Shown in pieces: positions 42,852 to 52,716 of a stretch of DNA of 64,000 bases. This DNA comes from JAWKZG01 sp041396125 (GTDB taxonomy: Bacteria > Pseudomonadota > Gammaproteobacteria > Competibacterales > Competibacteraceae). A program made the position numbers and the translations under genes. The stretch lies in NCBI GenBank assembly GCA_041396125.1, contig JAWKZG010000019.1, positions 55,943 through 119,942 of the forward strand. The letters are read 5' to 3'. The stretch's first letter is position 1. The number at the start of each line of letters is the position of its first letter. The notes beneath the pieces are model-generated. The model was not told where the DNA came from, searched no databases, and was given only the letters and a program-made list of their open reading frames with translations.

Positions 42852-44450
42852 ATGTATGACTATATAATCGTGGGCGGTGGTGCCGCAGGCTGTGTTCTGG
42901 CCGCCCGTTTGAGTGAGTCTGGCGCTGCAAAAGTAGCGTTGCTGGAAGCCGGACCTGTTGACAAAAAAGCCGCAATTCACCGACCGGTGAGCTTCGCTGA
43001 TCTGATTACCGGCCCATTGACCTGGGGCTATCACTCGCAAGGTGTCGCACAAACCAATAACCGCACTATTGCGCTGGCGCAGGGGCGGGTATTGGGCGGC
43101 GGCAGTTCCATCAATGCCCAGGTGTTTACCCGTGGTTGTGCGCAGGATTACGATCGCTGGGCCAATGAAGAAGGCTGTCCGGGCTGGTCGTTTCAGGAGG
43201 TGCTGCCGTATTTTATCCGGGCCGAAGGCAATGAGATCTTCAGCGGGACATATCACGGTGACGAGGGGCCGCTGGGGGTATCCAATCTGCGCAGTCCCAA
43301 TGTGCTGAGCAAACGTTTTGTCCAGGCCTGCCAGCAGCTTGGCATGCCTTATAATCCCGATTTTAACGGCCCGCGTCAGGACGGTTGCGGGTTGTATCAG
43401 GTCACGCAACGCGATGGGCAGCGCTGCAGTGCTGCTGTGGGTTATTTGAGACCAGCGCTGGGGCGACCCAATCTGACCGTTTTAACCGATTGTCTGGCGA
43501 CCGGGCTGCTAATCGAAAAACAGCGTGCTGTCGGCGTGACGTATCGCCGCAACGGGCGCACCGAAACAGTTCGGGCAAGCCAGGAAGTGATCATCACGGC
43601 GGGGGCGATCGGTTCCCCCAAACTGCTGCTGCTGTCGGGTATCGGGCCGGCTGAGCAGCTGCGTAAACTGGGTATTGCAGTGGTGCAGGATCTGGCCGGA
43701 GTCGGGCAGAATCTGCAGGATCATTTCGATATTGATATCGTCTACGAACTGAACGGAAACAGCAGTCTGGACAAATACCGCAAACCGCACTGGAAACTGT
43801 GGGCGGGGCTGCAATATGAATGCTTTCGCAGCGGCCCGGTGACCTCAAATCTGGCCGAGGGCGGGGCGTTCTGGTACAGCAGCCAATCCGCTGACAAGCC
43901 CGCTGACACGCCGGATCTGCAGTTTCATTTTCTGCCGGCTGCCGGGGTGGAAGCCGGGGTGCCAGCCTTGCCTTCCGGTTCCGGCTGTACCTTGAACTCG
44001 TATTTTGTACGACCGCGCAGTCGTGGCTCGGTACAATTGCAAAGCACTGACCCGGCCGTTGCACCGTACATCAATCCAAATTACATCGCCGAGCCGTATG
44101 ATTTGCAGGTGGCGGTCGAGGGCATCCGCTTAAGTCGCGAGATTATGCAGCAAACAGCGTTTCGCAAGTATTTAAAAAAAGAGCATTTTCCGGGCGAATC
44201 TGTGAGCAGTCAGGCCGAGCTGGAAGATTATGCCCGCCAGTTCGGACGCACCTCATACCATCTGGCGGGCACCTGCAAAATGGGCGTTGCTGCCGATGCT
44301 GTGGTGGATCCGCAGTTGCGGGTGCACGGCATCGACGGTCTGCGGGTGTGCGACTCGTCGGTTATGCCGAGTCTGGTCAGTTCCAATACCAACGCGCCGT
44401 CGATCATGATTGGCGAGAAAGCCAGCGCGTTGATCCAAGGCGATGTTTGA
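42852..44450 (+). CDS. GMC-family FAD oxidoreductase (choline/alcohol dehydrogenase type)
   Basis: A 532-residue flavoenzyme. The FAD-binding loop is YIIVGGGAAGCVLAARLSES at the N-terminus; GMC signature 1 is GRVLGGGSSINAQVFTRG and signature 2 is GAIGSPKLLLLSGIG. The C-terminal active-site part has YHLAGTCKMG (catalytic His) and SSNTNAPSIMIGEKA. GMC enzymes oxidise primary or polyol alcohols; the substrate is not defined. It is divergent from the btuB riboswitch, starting only about 90 bp away, and converges with a Gfo/Idh/MocA gene. Confidence 0.92.
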   Translation: MYDYIIVGGGAAGCVLAARLSESGAAKVALLEAGPVDKKAAIHRPVSFADLITGPLTWGYHSQGVAQTNNRTIALAQGRVLGGGSSINAQVFTRGCAQDYDRWANEEGCPGWSFQEVLPYFIRAEGNEIFSGTYHGDEGPLGVSNLRSPNVLSKRFVQACQQLGMPYNPDFNGPRQDGCGLYQVTQRDGQRCSAAVGYLRPALGRPNLTVLTDCLATGLLIEKQRAVGVTYRRNGRTETVRASQEVIITAGAIGSPKLLLLSGIGPAEQLRKLGIAVVQDLAGVGQNLQDHFDIDIVYELNGNSSLDKYRKPHWKLWAGLQYECFRSGPVTSNLAEGGAFWYSSQSADKPADTPDLQFHFLPAAGVEAGVPALPSGSGCTLNSYFVRPRSRGSVQLQSTDPAVAPYINPNYIAEPYDLQVAVEGIRLSREIMQQTAFRKYLKKEHFPGESVSSQAELEDYARQFGRTSYHLAGTCKMGVAADAVVDPQLRVHGIDGLRVCDSSVMPSLVSSNTNAPSIMIGEKASALIQGDV

Positions 44451-44479
44451 GCCCTGGAAGTTGTTTTTGAAACAGACTC

Positions 44480-45472
44480 CTAATCCAGCTTGATCCAGGT
44501 TCCCTGCTGGTGACTGGCGATAATAGCGTCGATCACCCGCATATTGGCCAGCGCATCGCTCAGCGGTGTTGGCACCGGCGTGTCGTCCAGCACCGCGCGA
44601 GCGAATGCATCGCCTTGCAGCGTGTATTGGTCGCAGACTTCGAAGGTTTGTTCGCGTAGCTCATCGCCACTGCGCAGCCAGATGCGGCAGGGTTTGTCCG
44701 GCGGGGCGTTGACCGGGATTTCAATTTCGATCCGGCCCTGCGTACCGACAATCTGGGTGCGCTGGAAGGGGCTGAGCTGGGTGGAACAGGTAAAGGTCGC
44801 AGTCGCTGTGCCAAAATCCAGCAGCGCTGAGCCGATGCGGTCGGTCTGAAAATTCGGGTCAAGTTCCAGCATACCGAATACGCGCTGCGGTTCGGCATCG
44901 TATAAAAACCGCGCCTGCGAGATCGGATAACAACCGATGTCCATCAAACCACCGCCGCCGATATCCGCCTGATTGCGCACATTGGCCGGATCGACATTGA
45001 AATAGGAAAAAAAGGTCTGGATGGTTTTCAGTTCGCCAATCGCGCCGTCTTTGACCAGCTTTTTGGCAGTCTGCCACTGTGGATGAAAGCGGTACATAAA
45101 GGCTTCCATAACCTTCAGTTGCGGATAGCCGGCAGCAGCGTCGGCCAGTGTTTGGGCTTCTGTGGTGCTCAGTGCGATGGGTTTTTCGCACAATACATGC
45201 TTGCCTGCCTGCAGGGCTTGCAAGGTCAAGGGCACGTGCAAATGATTGGGCAGCGGATTATAGATCGCATCGATATCCGGATCGGCCAGCAGCGCTTCAT
45301 AACTGCCATACGCCTTGCCAATGCCAAGCCGGTCCGCTGCCTGCTGCGCCCGTTCAGGGGAGCGTGAGGCGATGCCAGCAATGGCACAATAGCGGCCTTT
45401 CTGCATAGCGGGGATGACTTTTTCCAAACCGATCTTGGCGGTACTGAGTACCCCCCAGCGGAGTTTTTGCAT
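44480..45472 (-). CDS. Gfo/Idh/MocA-family NAD(P)-dependent oxidoreductase
   Basis: A 330-residue dehydrogenase. N-terminal Rossmann fold LRWGVLSTAKIGLEKVIPAM; the family EKP motif is HVLCEKPIALSTTEAQTL with the catalytic Lys; GGGGLMDIGCYPISQARFL contains the second conserved region (here IGGGGLMDIGCYP with Asp and Cys before Tyr). Members oxidise sugars, inositols or dihydrodiols. GAGGAAA precedes the ATG. It is 73 bp downstream of the Cache-sensor gene, perhaps co-transcribed. Confidence 0.9.
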   Translation of the reverse strand: MQKLRWGVLSTAKIGLEKVIPAMQKGRYCAIAGIASRSPERAQQAADRLGIGKAYGSYEALLADPDIDAIYNPLPNHLHVPLTLQALQAGKHVLCEKPIALSTTEAQTLADAAAGYPQLKVMEAFMYRFHPQWQTAKKLVKDGAIGELKTIQTFFSYFNVDPANVRNQADIGGGGLMDIGCYPISQARFLYDAEPQRVFGMLELDPNFQTDRIGSALLDFGTATATFTCSTQLSPFQRTQIVGTQGRIEIEIPVNAPPDKPCRIWLRSGDELREQTFEVCDQYTLQGDAFARAVLDDTPVPTPLSDALANMRVIDAIIASHQQGTWIKLD

Positions 45473-45545
45473 GGGATTTCCTCTTCGAGATTAATGTTAT
45501 TGTGTCTGAAGTCGCATATGGCGAAGCCAGTTTATGAGATTGCTG

Positions 45546-46385
45546 TTACTTGTTTCCCGGGGCGCGCTCAGCGACATAGCGTCGGATCATTTGCAGTTCT
45601 TGTTCTTTTGATTCCAACTGCTGTTGCAGGTTTTGCGCCTGTTCCTGCAATGACTTTAGGTGTTGCTGGGAATTTAATTGCATACCCTCCGAGGTGGCTT
45701 GGGAGCGTTTTTGCAATACGATCAAAGTAATTAACAAAATCACATAACCGATGCTGCAGGCGGCAATCTGCACCATTAAAAATGTATTGATTTGCTCCTG
45801 ACTGGCGGCAAAGACCGGGCTGATATTGGTGTACAGTTCGAAAACGCCCTCAATGTCGCCATTTGCATTGTGTACCGGTACGTAGGTTTCTGCCAAAGCG
45901 ACATTCGAGATCACATCCGCAAAACCGCTGAAGCGGCCGCGCTCTGACATTTTACTGGCAGCCTGGCCTTGTTTGGCAGCCTGTTCGTAACCCAGATTGC
46001 CGCGTTTACTCTCGCCGATCTGTGATTCCTCGGAAGAGTAAACGGTCAAGCCGTCCAGATTATAGATTTTCAGTTTCAATACCGGTTTATCTTTCGCCAG
46101 ATTAGCGGTAAGTTCACGTAACTGGGCGGTTTCCGGCCTGGCCCTTAGCGCATCACCATCTTTTTCCTGCACCGTTTTGACATAATCGCCAAAGCGCGGC
46201 CAGATTGTTTGCCCGAATCCTTGGGCCAGTGCGATATTACTGGTTTCCCCCAGTTGCACAATCTGCTGGCGCAGCATGTTGTCCATCCAATAATAACTGC
46301 CTGCTATCAATATAGCAGCGAACAGCATATACAAAACGGAAAACCCAATTAATAAGGGTTTACTGGCATTATTGGTTTTTGGCAT
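45546..46385 (-). CDS. Membrane-anchored Cache-type sensor protein without output domain
   Basis: A 279-residue protein: membrane span 1 (residues about 10-32, IGFSVLYMLFAAILIAGSYY), periplasmic single-Cache-like domain (about 35-200, with LKIYNLDGLTVYSSEESQIG and ETYVPVHNANGDIEGVFELY), span 2 (about 203-228), then about 50 residues of Gln/Glu-rich coiled coil ending at a stop. The Cache segment resembles input parts of kinases and diguanylate cyclases, but no kinase, GGDEF or methyl-accepting domain follows, and only 73 bp separate it from the next start, so there is no room for a lost domain. It may signal through a partner by its coiled coil. Confidence 0.75.
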   Translation of the reverse strand: MPKTNNASKPLLIGFSVLYMLFAAILIAGSYYWMDNMLRQQIVQLGETSNIALAQGFGQTIWPRFGDYVKTVQEKDGDALRARPETAQLRELTANLAKDKPVLKLKIYNLDGLTVYSSEESQIGESKRGNLGYEQAAKQGQAASKMSERGRFSGFADVISNVALAETYVPVHNANGDIEGVFELYTNISPVFAASQEQINTFLMVQIAACSIGYVILLITLIVLQKRSQATSEGMQLNSQQHLKSLQEQAQNLQQQLESKEQELQMIRRYVAERAPGNK

Positions 46386-46669
46386 TTGCGGGGCATCCTT
46401 AGTTAGGCGGGCTTTAAAATGGAAGGTTCTTCTTAAGAATTGTTTAATAACCTTTTTTATATCGGAAGCTTGCAGCCTAACTTAACAGCGCCTTCCTGCT
46501 ATCAGCGAGCTCTGCGAACAAGTCTAAGAGCTGTTGTATTGCAGAGGACAATTTTCATCGGCCTTGCGTCGGTCGAATGGACAACGGTATCGATAGCAAC
46601 GCTCCTTACGGTAGAATCCTGACTGCGATTCGCTATATAAATTTTATAAATCAACCAGAGGAAACCCCT

Positions 46670-47667
46670 ATGCGAAAATATTCATCACACTAGCTGTGGC
46701 CGGCTTAACGGTCATGGCATCGTCGGTTCTGGCCGCAGATTATCCCGATAAAGACCTGCAAGGGGTCATTATGTGGGGCGCGGGCGGTGCTACGGATACG
46801 GTCAGTCGCGCTGTGCAGCCGCACGCTGAAGCGGCGCTTGGCCGCGACATCATCATGGCCAACCGTTCCGGCGGTGGTGGTGCCATTTCCACCAAATTTG
46901 TCTTTGCGCAAAAAAGTGACGGTTACACCCTGTTGTTCGGGGCGGAAAACCCGCAACTGCATAAGGTGCTCGGACTGTCCACCATCGACTATGACGACTT
47001 TTACCCGGTTAATCTGCTGGCCCGTGGTATCGCGGTTATTGTGGCACCAACCGATGCCCCCTGGGACAGTTTCAAAGCGCTGGTTGAAGATGCCCAGTCC
47101 CGCCCCGGTGAGATCAAAATGGGTTCGACCGGCCCCGGCGGCCTGCCGCACGTCGTGGGCTCGATGTTAAGCTCGGGCGTGGAATTTCCGGTCACTGCGG
47201 TGCCTTACGATGGCGAAGGTCCGGGGCTGACGGCGATGCTGGGCGGCGCGGTGGATTTTATGCCGACGGGTTTATCGGCAGCGGCTGAACACATCAAGGC
47301 CGGTCGCGCCAAAGCGCTGGCGGTGGTTAATCTGACCGAACTGGAAACCCTGCCCGGCGTGCCACCGATCACCGCCGATTATCCGGAGTTCGAGAAATTC
47401 CTGCCCTGGGGGCCTTTTTACGGCGTATTCGTCAAGCGCGACGCCCCGGAAGAAGCTAAAGCCAAACTGACCGAAGCGTTTAAAACAGCCGCCGATAATG
47501 CAGATTTTCAACAGCTGATGCTGGATCGTGGCAATGTCATGATGAATATCTCCGGCGCTGAAGCGGATGCGTTTTTGCAAAAATGGCGTGCGGTCACATC
47601 CTGGGTTATGCAGGATGCGGGTGCCGCCAAGAAGTCGCCGGAAGAGTTCGGCATCGAACGGCCTTAG
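46670..47667 (+). CDS. tctC: Tripartite tricarboxylate transporter substrate-binding protein TctC (frameshift in signal peptide)
   Basis: A binding protein of about 331 residues. The ATG at 46670 follows AGAGGAAA; a missing A in the run at 46675-46678 would give a continuous signal peptide (ATATTCATCACACTAGCTGTGGCC as MRKIFITLAVA..., cleaved after SVLA). The mature part has ADYPDKDLQGVIMWGAGGATDTVSRAVQP, IIMANRSGGGG, and GSTGPGGLPHVVGS, the usual TctC/Bug features. Ligands are citrate and other carboxylates in known cases. It is followed by TctB and TctA. Confidence 0.9.
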
Positions 47668-47767
47668 CGAGATCTCTGCTTCCCGGTTCCGGCCCTTTTT
47701 AAGGCGGGTTAACGCGGTTTTTGGGGCCGGGGTGCAGGATATTATTTTTGATGGAGAATCCTGACTG

Positions 47768-48319
47768 ATGCCGAAGCCAAGCACTAAAAAGCCGGGCGAG
47801 ACGGTCTTCGGCATAGTGATGTTAATGTTCAGCCTGTTCGTATTCTGGCAGGCTTATCGTATCGCCGGTTTCACCGCGCTCAGCTCACCCGGCGCTTTTC
47901 CCCTGGCAGCGGCGGCGGTCATGGTGATCGCGTCGCTGGTCATTGTGGCGCGTAATCTGCGATTGCCGGCAGCAGACCGGCAGGGCGAGGGGCCGGGTCG
48001 TGCGTTTTATCGCCACGTTACACCGCCCATTCTGCTGATTTTCCTGGCGCTGATCCTGGCTTTTGCTATTGCTTTGGATGCGCTGGGATTTCTGCTGGCC
48101 ACGTTCGCATTTCTGTTGCTCTCGATTGGTTTTTTGCACCGCAAGGGCATGCTGAATGCGTTCTGGATCGCGTTGCTGGCGCTGATCCTTATTTACGTAA
48201 TTTTCCGTCTGGGTTTCAAAGTTGTGCTGCCGGAAGGTGTAGTGCCCGAGCGTGAAATCATGGCCTGGATCGAGCAACTGTTCGCCAGTGCCGGGGCAGG
48301 CTCCGGAACAACGCCATGA
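47768..48319 (+). CDS. tctB: Tripartite tricarboxylate transporter small permease TctB
   Basis: A 183-residue protein with four hydrophobic segments (IVMLMFSLFVFWQAY, FPLAAAAVMVIASLVIVA, ILLIFLALILAFAIALDALGFL, WIALLALILIYVIFRLGF). TGGAGAATC precedes the ATG. It overlaps tctA by 4 bp. Small size and position between TctC and TctA identify it. Confidence 0.88.
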   Translation: MPKPSTKKPGETVFGIVMLMFSLFVFWQAYRIAGFTALSSPGAFPLAAAAVMVIASLVIVARNLRLPAADRQGEGPGRAFYRHVTPPILLIFLALILAFAIALDALGFLLATFAFLLLSIGFLHRKGMLNAFWIALLALILIYVIFRLGFKVVLPEGVVPEREIMAWIEQLFASAGAGSGTTP

Positions 48320-49855
48320 ATGAGACGCTGCAGTATTTCACCATGGCCTGGCTGGACCCCTCGCTGCTGCTGCTGACCGCCATCGGCACGGCAGCGGGTA
48401 TTTATATCGGTGCGATTCCCGGTCTTTCCGTCACCATGGCGGTCTCGATCCTGATCTCATTTACCTTTTCCTGGGATATCAACGACGCCCTGGCGCTGAT
48501 GGTCGGCATTTATATGGGCGGCGTTTACGGCGGTTCGCGCTCGGCGATTCTGCTCAATATTCCGGGCGCGCCGTCAGCCATCGCCACCGCACTGGACGGC
48601 TATCCACTGGCGCAGCGCGGCGAGGCCGGGGCAGCCATCGGGCTGTCGACCGTAATGTCAGTCATCGGCGGCTTTGTGGGTATTCTGGTGCTGGCTGTCG
48701 CGGCCCCCACGATAGCGGAATTCGCGCTGAGGTTTCAGCCACGCGATTATCTGCTGCTGGCTATTCTGGGTATTTTGCTGGTCGGTTCGCTGTCTGGTGA
48801 GAGTCTGGCTAAAGGCGTTTTTGCCGGTGCACTGGGTTTGCTGATCGGTACGGTCGGACTGGACCCGCTGACCGCAGAGGAGCGCTTTACCTTTGGTGTC
48901 GTCGAGTTGTGGAACGGCATCTCGCCTATTGCCGTCATGATCGGTTTGTTCGGTATGTCCGAAGCGCTGATCCAGTTGCATTATCTGGACAAGGCGGCCA
49001 TTAAACAGAACGTGTCCAAAATTATCCCGAGCTGGAAACTGGTTCGCAAGTTTCTGCCGTTGTCGCTGCAGAGTTCGTCCATCGGGGTCATTATCGGTGC
49101 CTTGCCCGGCACCGGCGGAGACATTGCCGCCTTGCTGGCATACGATCATGCCAAACGCGTGACCAAACAACCGAGCCGGCCGTTCGGTGAAGGTGCCTAC
49201 GAAGGTTTGGTAGCGCCGGAATCGGCCAATAACGCTGCCGTTGGCGGCGCTTATATTCCGATGCTGACGCTGGGTATTCCCGGTGATGCGGTCACGGCGG
49301 TGATTATCGGGGCGCTGTTTATTCACGGCCTGAAACCCGGTCCGGATGCTGATGATCGAAACGCCTCATGTTTGGTTCACGGTGGGCAATCTGTGCCTTG
49401 CCAATCTGTTCGTGCTGTTCGGGCTTACCGGTATCCGGGTTTTTGCCAAGCTGGTCGAATGTCCCAAAGGCATTCTGATTCCGCTGATTCTGCTGCTGTC
49501 GGTGGTCGGTGCGTATGCCATCACCAATGCCGTCACCGATGTGTACTGGATGCTGGGTTTTGGCGTGCTGGGCTATTTCATGAAGGTTTACGGCTATCAG
49601 GTCGGGCCGGTGATTCTGGCGTGATTCTGTCACGACTGATGGATGAAAACTGGCGTCGCGCCATCATTTCGAACAGGAAAGCTCTGGGGGCTTTTTTTCT
49701 CGAAACTGCTGGCCAGTCCGTTGTCGCTGACCTTGTTGCTGGCGGTTGTGGTCGTATTAAGGGGACAGACGCCGCTATGGCCGAGGCTCAAGGCGCGTTT
49801 TCAGAAAAATCCGCCAGGCTGGAAACCCCGGCTAATGGTCAATCGGCTGGAATAG
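48316..49855 (+). CDS. tctA: Tripartite tricarboxylate transporter large permease TctA (three frameshifts)
   Basis: A large integral membrane protein of about 510 residues. Conserved segments are GAIPGLSVTMAVSILISFTF, GVYGGSRSAILLNIPGAPSAIATALDGYPLA and GGAYIPMLTLGIPGDAVTAVIIGALFIHGLKPGP. The frame changes near 49343 (an extra G), 49621 and 49670 (missing bases); the continuing pieces are MLMIETPHVWFTVGNL through YQVGPVILA, then VILSRLMDENWRRAI, then SKLLASPLSLTLLL to the stop at 49855. The uncorrected frame runs on to 50220 and is not real past 49340. Its 3' end overlaps the convergent Gfo/Idh/MocA gene by 17 bp. Confidence 0.88.
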
Positions 49856-50896
49856 TAACCACTGTGCTGGTCTGCGCGGCGGTCGTAATGGCCTCGATGA
49901 CGCGGCAGATTGGCCAGACCATCACGGGCATCATATTCAGGGGCTGGACCCTGCCCCGGATTACAGCGGCAAAATGCTCACCCGATGCTTTAAGGGGTCG
50001 TCCTGCATCAGGCCGACCACACTCCACCTCAAAAGGTTTTCCACCAGGAGCGATCTTGCGCCCTGGGGATAAGTCTTCAGCCGCATGCTCGGTACTGACA
50101 GACTGCCGTTGGTGCCAGCGATCACATAGCAGTCTTCATCGGGGTAACTCGAATAGGCCGGGTTTTCCTGCGAGGTCTGCTCCCAGCTGCGCGGACAGGC
50201 GGCGGTATCGGACAGCATAAAGCTGCCCAGTGCACCGTTGGCGAAGCGCAGATTGATCGCCACCGTGTCTTCGACCGCAAAACCGCGTGTGGCACTGGAC
50301 GAAAACGCCTGCACCGCTGTGATCTCCCCGCACAGCATGCGCAGATTGTGCACCTCATGGATCATATTGATCAGAATGGGACCGCCGCCAGGTTCGCGCC
50401 GCCAGGGCGCAGCAGTGAAGTAATCATCCGGCTTGAAAAAGGTTGCGCTGCCCATCACGGCAACCAGTTTACCCAATGCTCCCTGCTCGATAATCTGCCG
50501 GGCTTTGGCCATGATCGGGCTGTGGGCGCGGTGATGACCAATCAGAATCCTGGCCTTGGCCGCTGCAGCACGCTTAACCAGCAATTCACCTTCAGCCACT
50601 GTGGGTGCAATAGGCTTTTCCAGCAGCATGGGCGTATCCGCTTTCAGACAGGTCAGCGCATGTGCAATATGCAGCTGGTTGGGGGTTGCGATGATGACCC
50701 CATCCGGACGCATGCTGTTGAACAGGTCTTCTAGGGACGGAAACAGAGGGACACCCGCTTGCGCGGCAATGGCAGCGGCAGCCGGGGCTGGATCGACGAT
50801 GGCCGAGAGTGTGCAACAGGCACTTTTTTGCAGCACACCGATATGCGCCAAACCGATATAACCGGCCCCGGCCACAGCGATATTAAGCCTGCTCAT
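49839..50896 (-). CDS. Gfo/Idh/MocA-family oxidoreductase (frameshift near C-terminus)
   Basis: A dehydrogenase of about 350 residues. Rossmann motif IAVAGAGYIGLAHIGVLQ; EKP motif PMLLEKPIAPTVAEGELL; GGGPILINMIHEVHNLRML with the active-site His. The printed frame ends at 49961, but the family's C-terminal helix region (LKASGEHFAAVIRG and VIEAITTAAQTSTVVTIPAD) lies in another frame to the stop at 49839, so one or two bases are missing or added near 50030. It is 12 bp downstream of the TRAP DctM gene start side on the opposite order: it follows DctM on the minus strand, so the two may be in one transcript. Confidence 0.85.
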
Positions 50897-50908
50897 GCGC
50901 GCTTTTCC

Positions 50909-52204
50909 CTATCCCGCATAACCAAATTGGCGCGGCAGCCAAAGCACCAGATCCGGCAGCAGAATCATCGCCAGCAGCGCGATAATCAGCATACCGAGAA
51001 ATGGCCAGATTTCGCGGATCATATCGCGCAGCGGAATACCGGTGACGCCATTAATAACAAATAACAGGATGCCGTAAGGCGGTGTGATCAGTCCGATCAT
51101 GCAATTAACCACCGCGACAACGCCAAAATGCACCAGATCGATACCGAGTTCACGGCAGGCCGGAATGAACAGGGGCAGAATGACGAGAATAATGGTGGTG
51201 GCGTCGAGCACACAGCCTAATAGCAGCAGCAGCACATTCACCGCCAGCAGGAAGGCCAGTGGCGGCATGTCCACACCGGTCAGCGCACCGGCTACCGTGG
51301 CGGGAATATTCTCGCTGGCAACAATGTAATTGAAAATCAGTGCGCCACCAATCACCAGGCCGACCGCAGCCGATGAATTAGCGCTGTAGGCCATGATGCC
51401 GTACAGGTTTTTCAGGGTGAGTGCCCGGTAGAACACCGCTGCGAGGATCAGGGCATAAGCTGCGGCGACCGCTGCCGCTTCTGTCGGCGTGGTGACGCCG
51501 CCATAAATGCCATACAGCAGAATCACCGGCATCAGCAGGGCTGGCACGGCGTTCAAGGTCAGTTGCGGCAGTTCACGCAATGGCACCGGCGCTTCCACGA
51601 TAAACTGGCGTCGGCTTGCCAGCACCGTATTGATGGCCATCAGCATGACACCCATCAGCAGTCCCGGCAGGATGCCGCCCAGAAACAGATAGCCGATTGA
51701 CGTATCGGACACGAGCGCATACATCACCATCGGGATGGACGGCGGAATAATCGGGCCGATAGTTGCCGAGGCCGCCGTGATCGCTGCCGCATAGCCCGGC
51801 GTAAAGCGGCCGTTTTTGGTCATCATGCCGATAATGATCTTGCCGATGCCGGCCGCATCCGCCACCGCTGAACCGGACATGCCGGAAAAGATCAGACTGG
51901 CCACCACATTGACATGCCCCAGGCCACCGCGGAAGCGACCAACCGCGGCGACACAGAACTGCAGCAAACGATCGCTGATCGTGCCGGCATTCATGATATT
52001 GGCGGCGACAATAAACAGCGGTACGGCCAGCAGGATAAAACTGTCGTACAGGCCCTGGATAATCTGTTCCGCTGCCAGGCCGAGGTCCTGTCCGCTGAGC
52101 GCCAGATAGACAATGGCGGCCAGAATCATGGAAAACGCAATCGGAGTGCCAATGGCAGCCAGGGTGAACAGCGCCAGCAGACAGAGGGTAAACGCCAGAC
52201 TCAT
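50909..52204 (-). CDS. dctM: TRAP transporter large permease, DctM type
   Basis: A 431-residue membrane protein with about 12 spans. Family segments are AIGTPIAFSMILAAIVYLAL, GSAVADAAGIGKIIIGMM, AAITAASATIGPIIPPSIPMVMYA and IGLITPPYGILLFVINGVTG. It overlaps DctQ by 4 bp (ATGA). It imports the ligand held by DctP using the sodium gradient. It ends 13 bp before the start of the Gfo/Idh/MocA gene, giving the order dctP-dctQ-dctM-dehydrogenase. Confidence 0.93.
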   Translation of the reverse strand: MSLAFTLCLLALFTLAAIGTPIAFSMILAAIVYLALSGQDLGLAAEQIIQGLYDSFILLAVPLFIVAANIMNAGTISDRLLQFCVAAVGRFRGGLGHVNVVASLIFSGMSGSAVADAAGIGKIIIGMMTKNGRFTPGYAAAITAASATIGPIIPPSIPMVMYALVSDTSIGYLFLGGILPGLLMGVMLMAINTVLASRRQFIVEAPVPLRELPQLTLNAVPALLMPVILLYGIYGGVTTPTEAAAVAAAYALILAAVFYRALTLKNLYGIMAYSANSSAAVGLVIGGALIFNYIVASENIPATVAGALTGVDMPPLAFLLAVNVLLLLLGCVLDATTIILVILPLFIPACRELGIDLVHFGVVAVVNCMIGLITPPYGILLFVINGVTGIPLRDMIREIWPFLGMLIIALLAMILLPDLVLWLPRQFGYAG

Positions 52205-52698
52205 GGCTGGATCACCTCGTCATGATCGGCCGGGTCAGCACCACGGGCAAAGGCAATCGCGCGCAGGGCATAACGCACAATAATCGCGACAGCGAAAATA
52301 CCGTAGATACTGAACACCACATCCAGTCTGATACGCAGGGTCGCGCTTTTTTTGATCTTGTAAAAGGTAATGTAATCCAGTGTTGCGGGCAGGGCGGCAA
52401 CCAGTCCGGCTACAATCGCCACGGCGGAAACCAGCGCGAACAGACGGCGTATCTTGACCGGTGCCGACAGATAGAGGATGTCAAACTTGACGTGTTCGCG
52501 GTCACGCACGCAAAACGCGGTGCCCCAAAACACCACCCACAGCCACAGTGTCAGGCAAAGCTCCAGCGTCCAGCCGAGCGGGTGATTAAACACATAACGG
52601 GAGACAATCTGGATAATAAACGCGAGAAACATGACGGTGAGTAATCCCACCGCCACGTTTTCGGCACGCGCTTGCAGCCATTTAAGAACAACGTGCAC
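52201..52698 (-). CDS. dctQ: TRAP transporter small permease, DctQ type
   Basis: A 165-residue protein with four spans and the segment SRYVFNHPLGWTLELCLTLWLWVVFWGTAF, typical of DctQ, followed by VRDREHVKFDILY. The start is GTG complementary to 52698, 18 bp after the DctP stop. Confidence 0.9.
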   Translation of the reverse strand: MHVVLKWLQARAENVAVGLLTVMFLAFIIQIVSRYVFNHPLGWTLELCLTLWLWVVFWGTAFCVRDREHVKFDILYLSAPVKIRRLFALVSAVAIVAGLVAALPATLDYITFYKIKKSATLRIRLDVVFSIYGIFAVAIIVRYALRAIAFARGADPADHDEVIQP

Positions 52699-52716
52699 AG
52701 AGGCCGGGCCTTCTGC

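Noticed and set aside
49343..50220. Extension of the tctA frame to 50220
   Set aside because: After 49343 the translation no longer resembles TctA, while the next frames do; the extension also runs through a convergent dehydrogenase gene.
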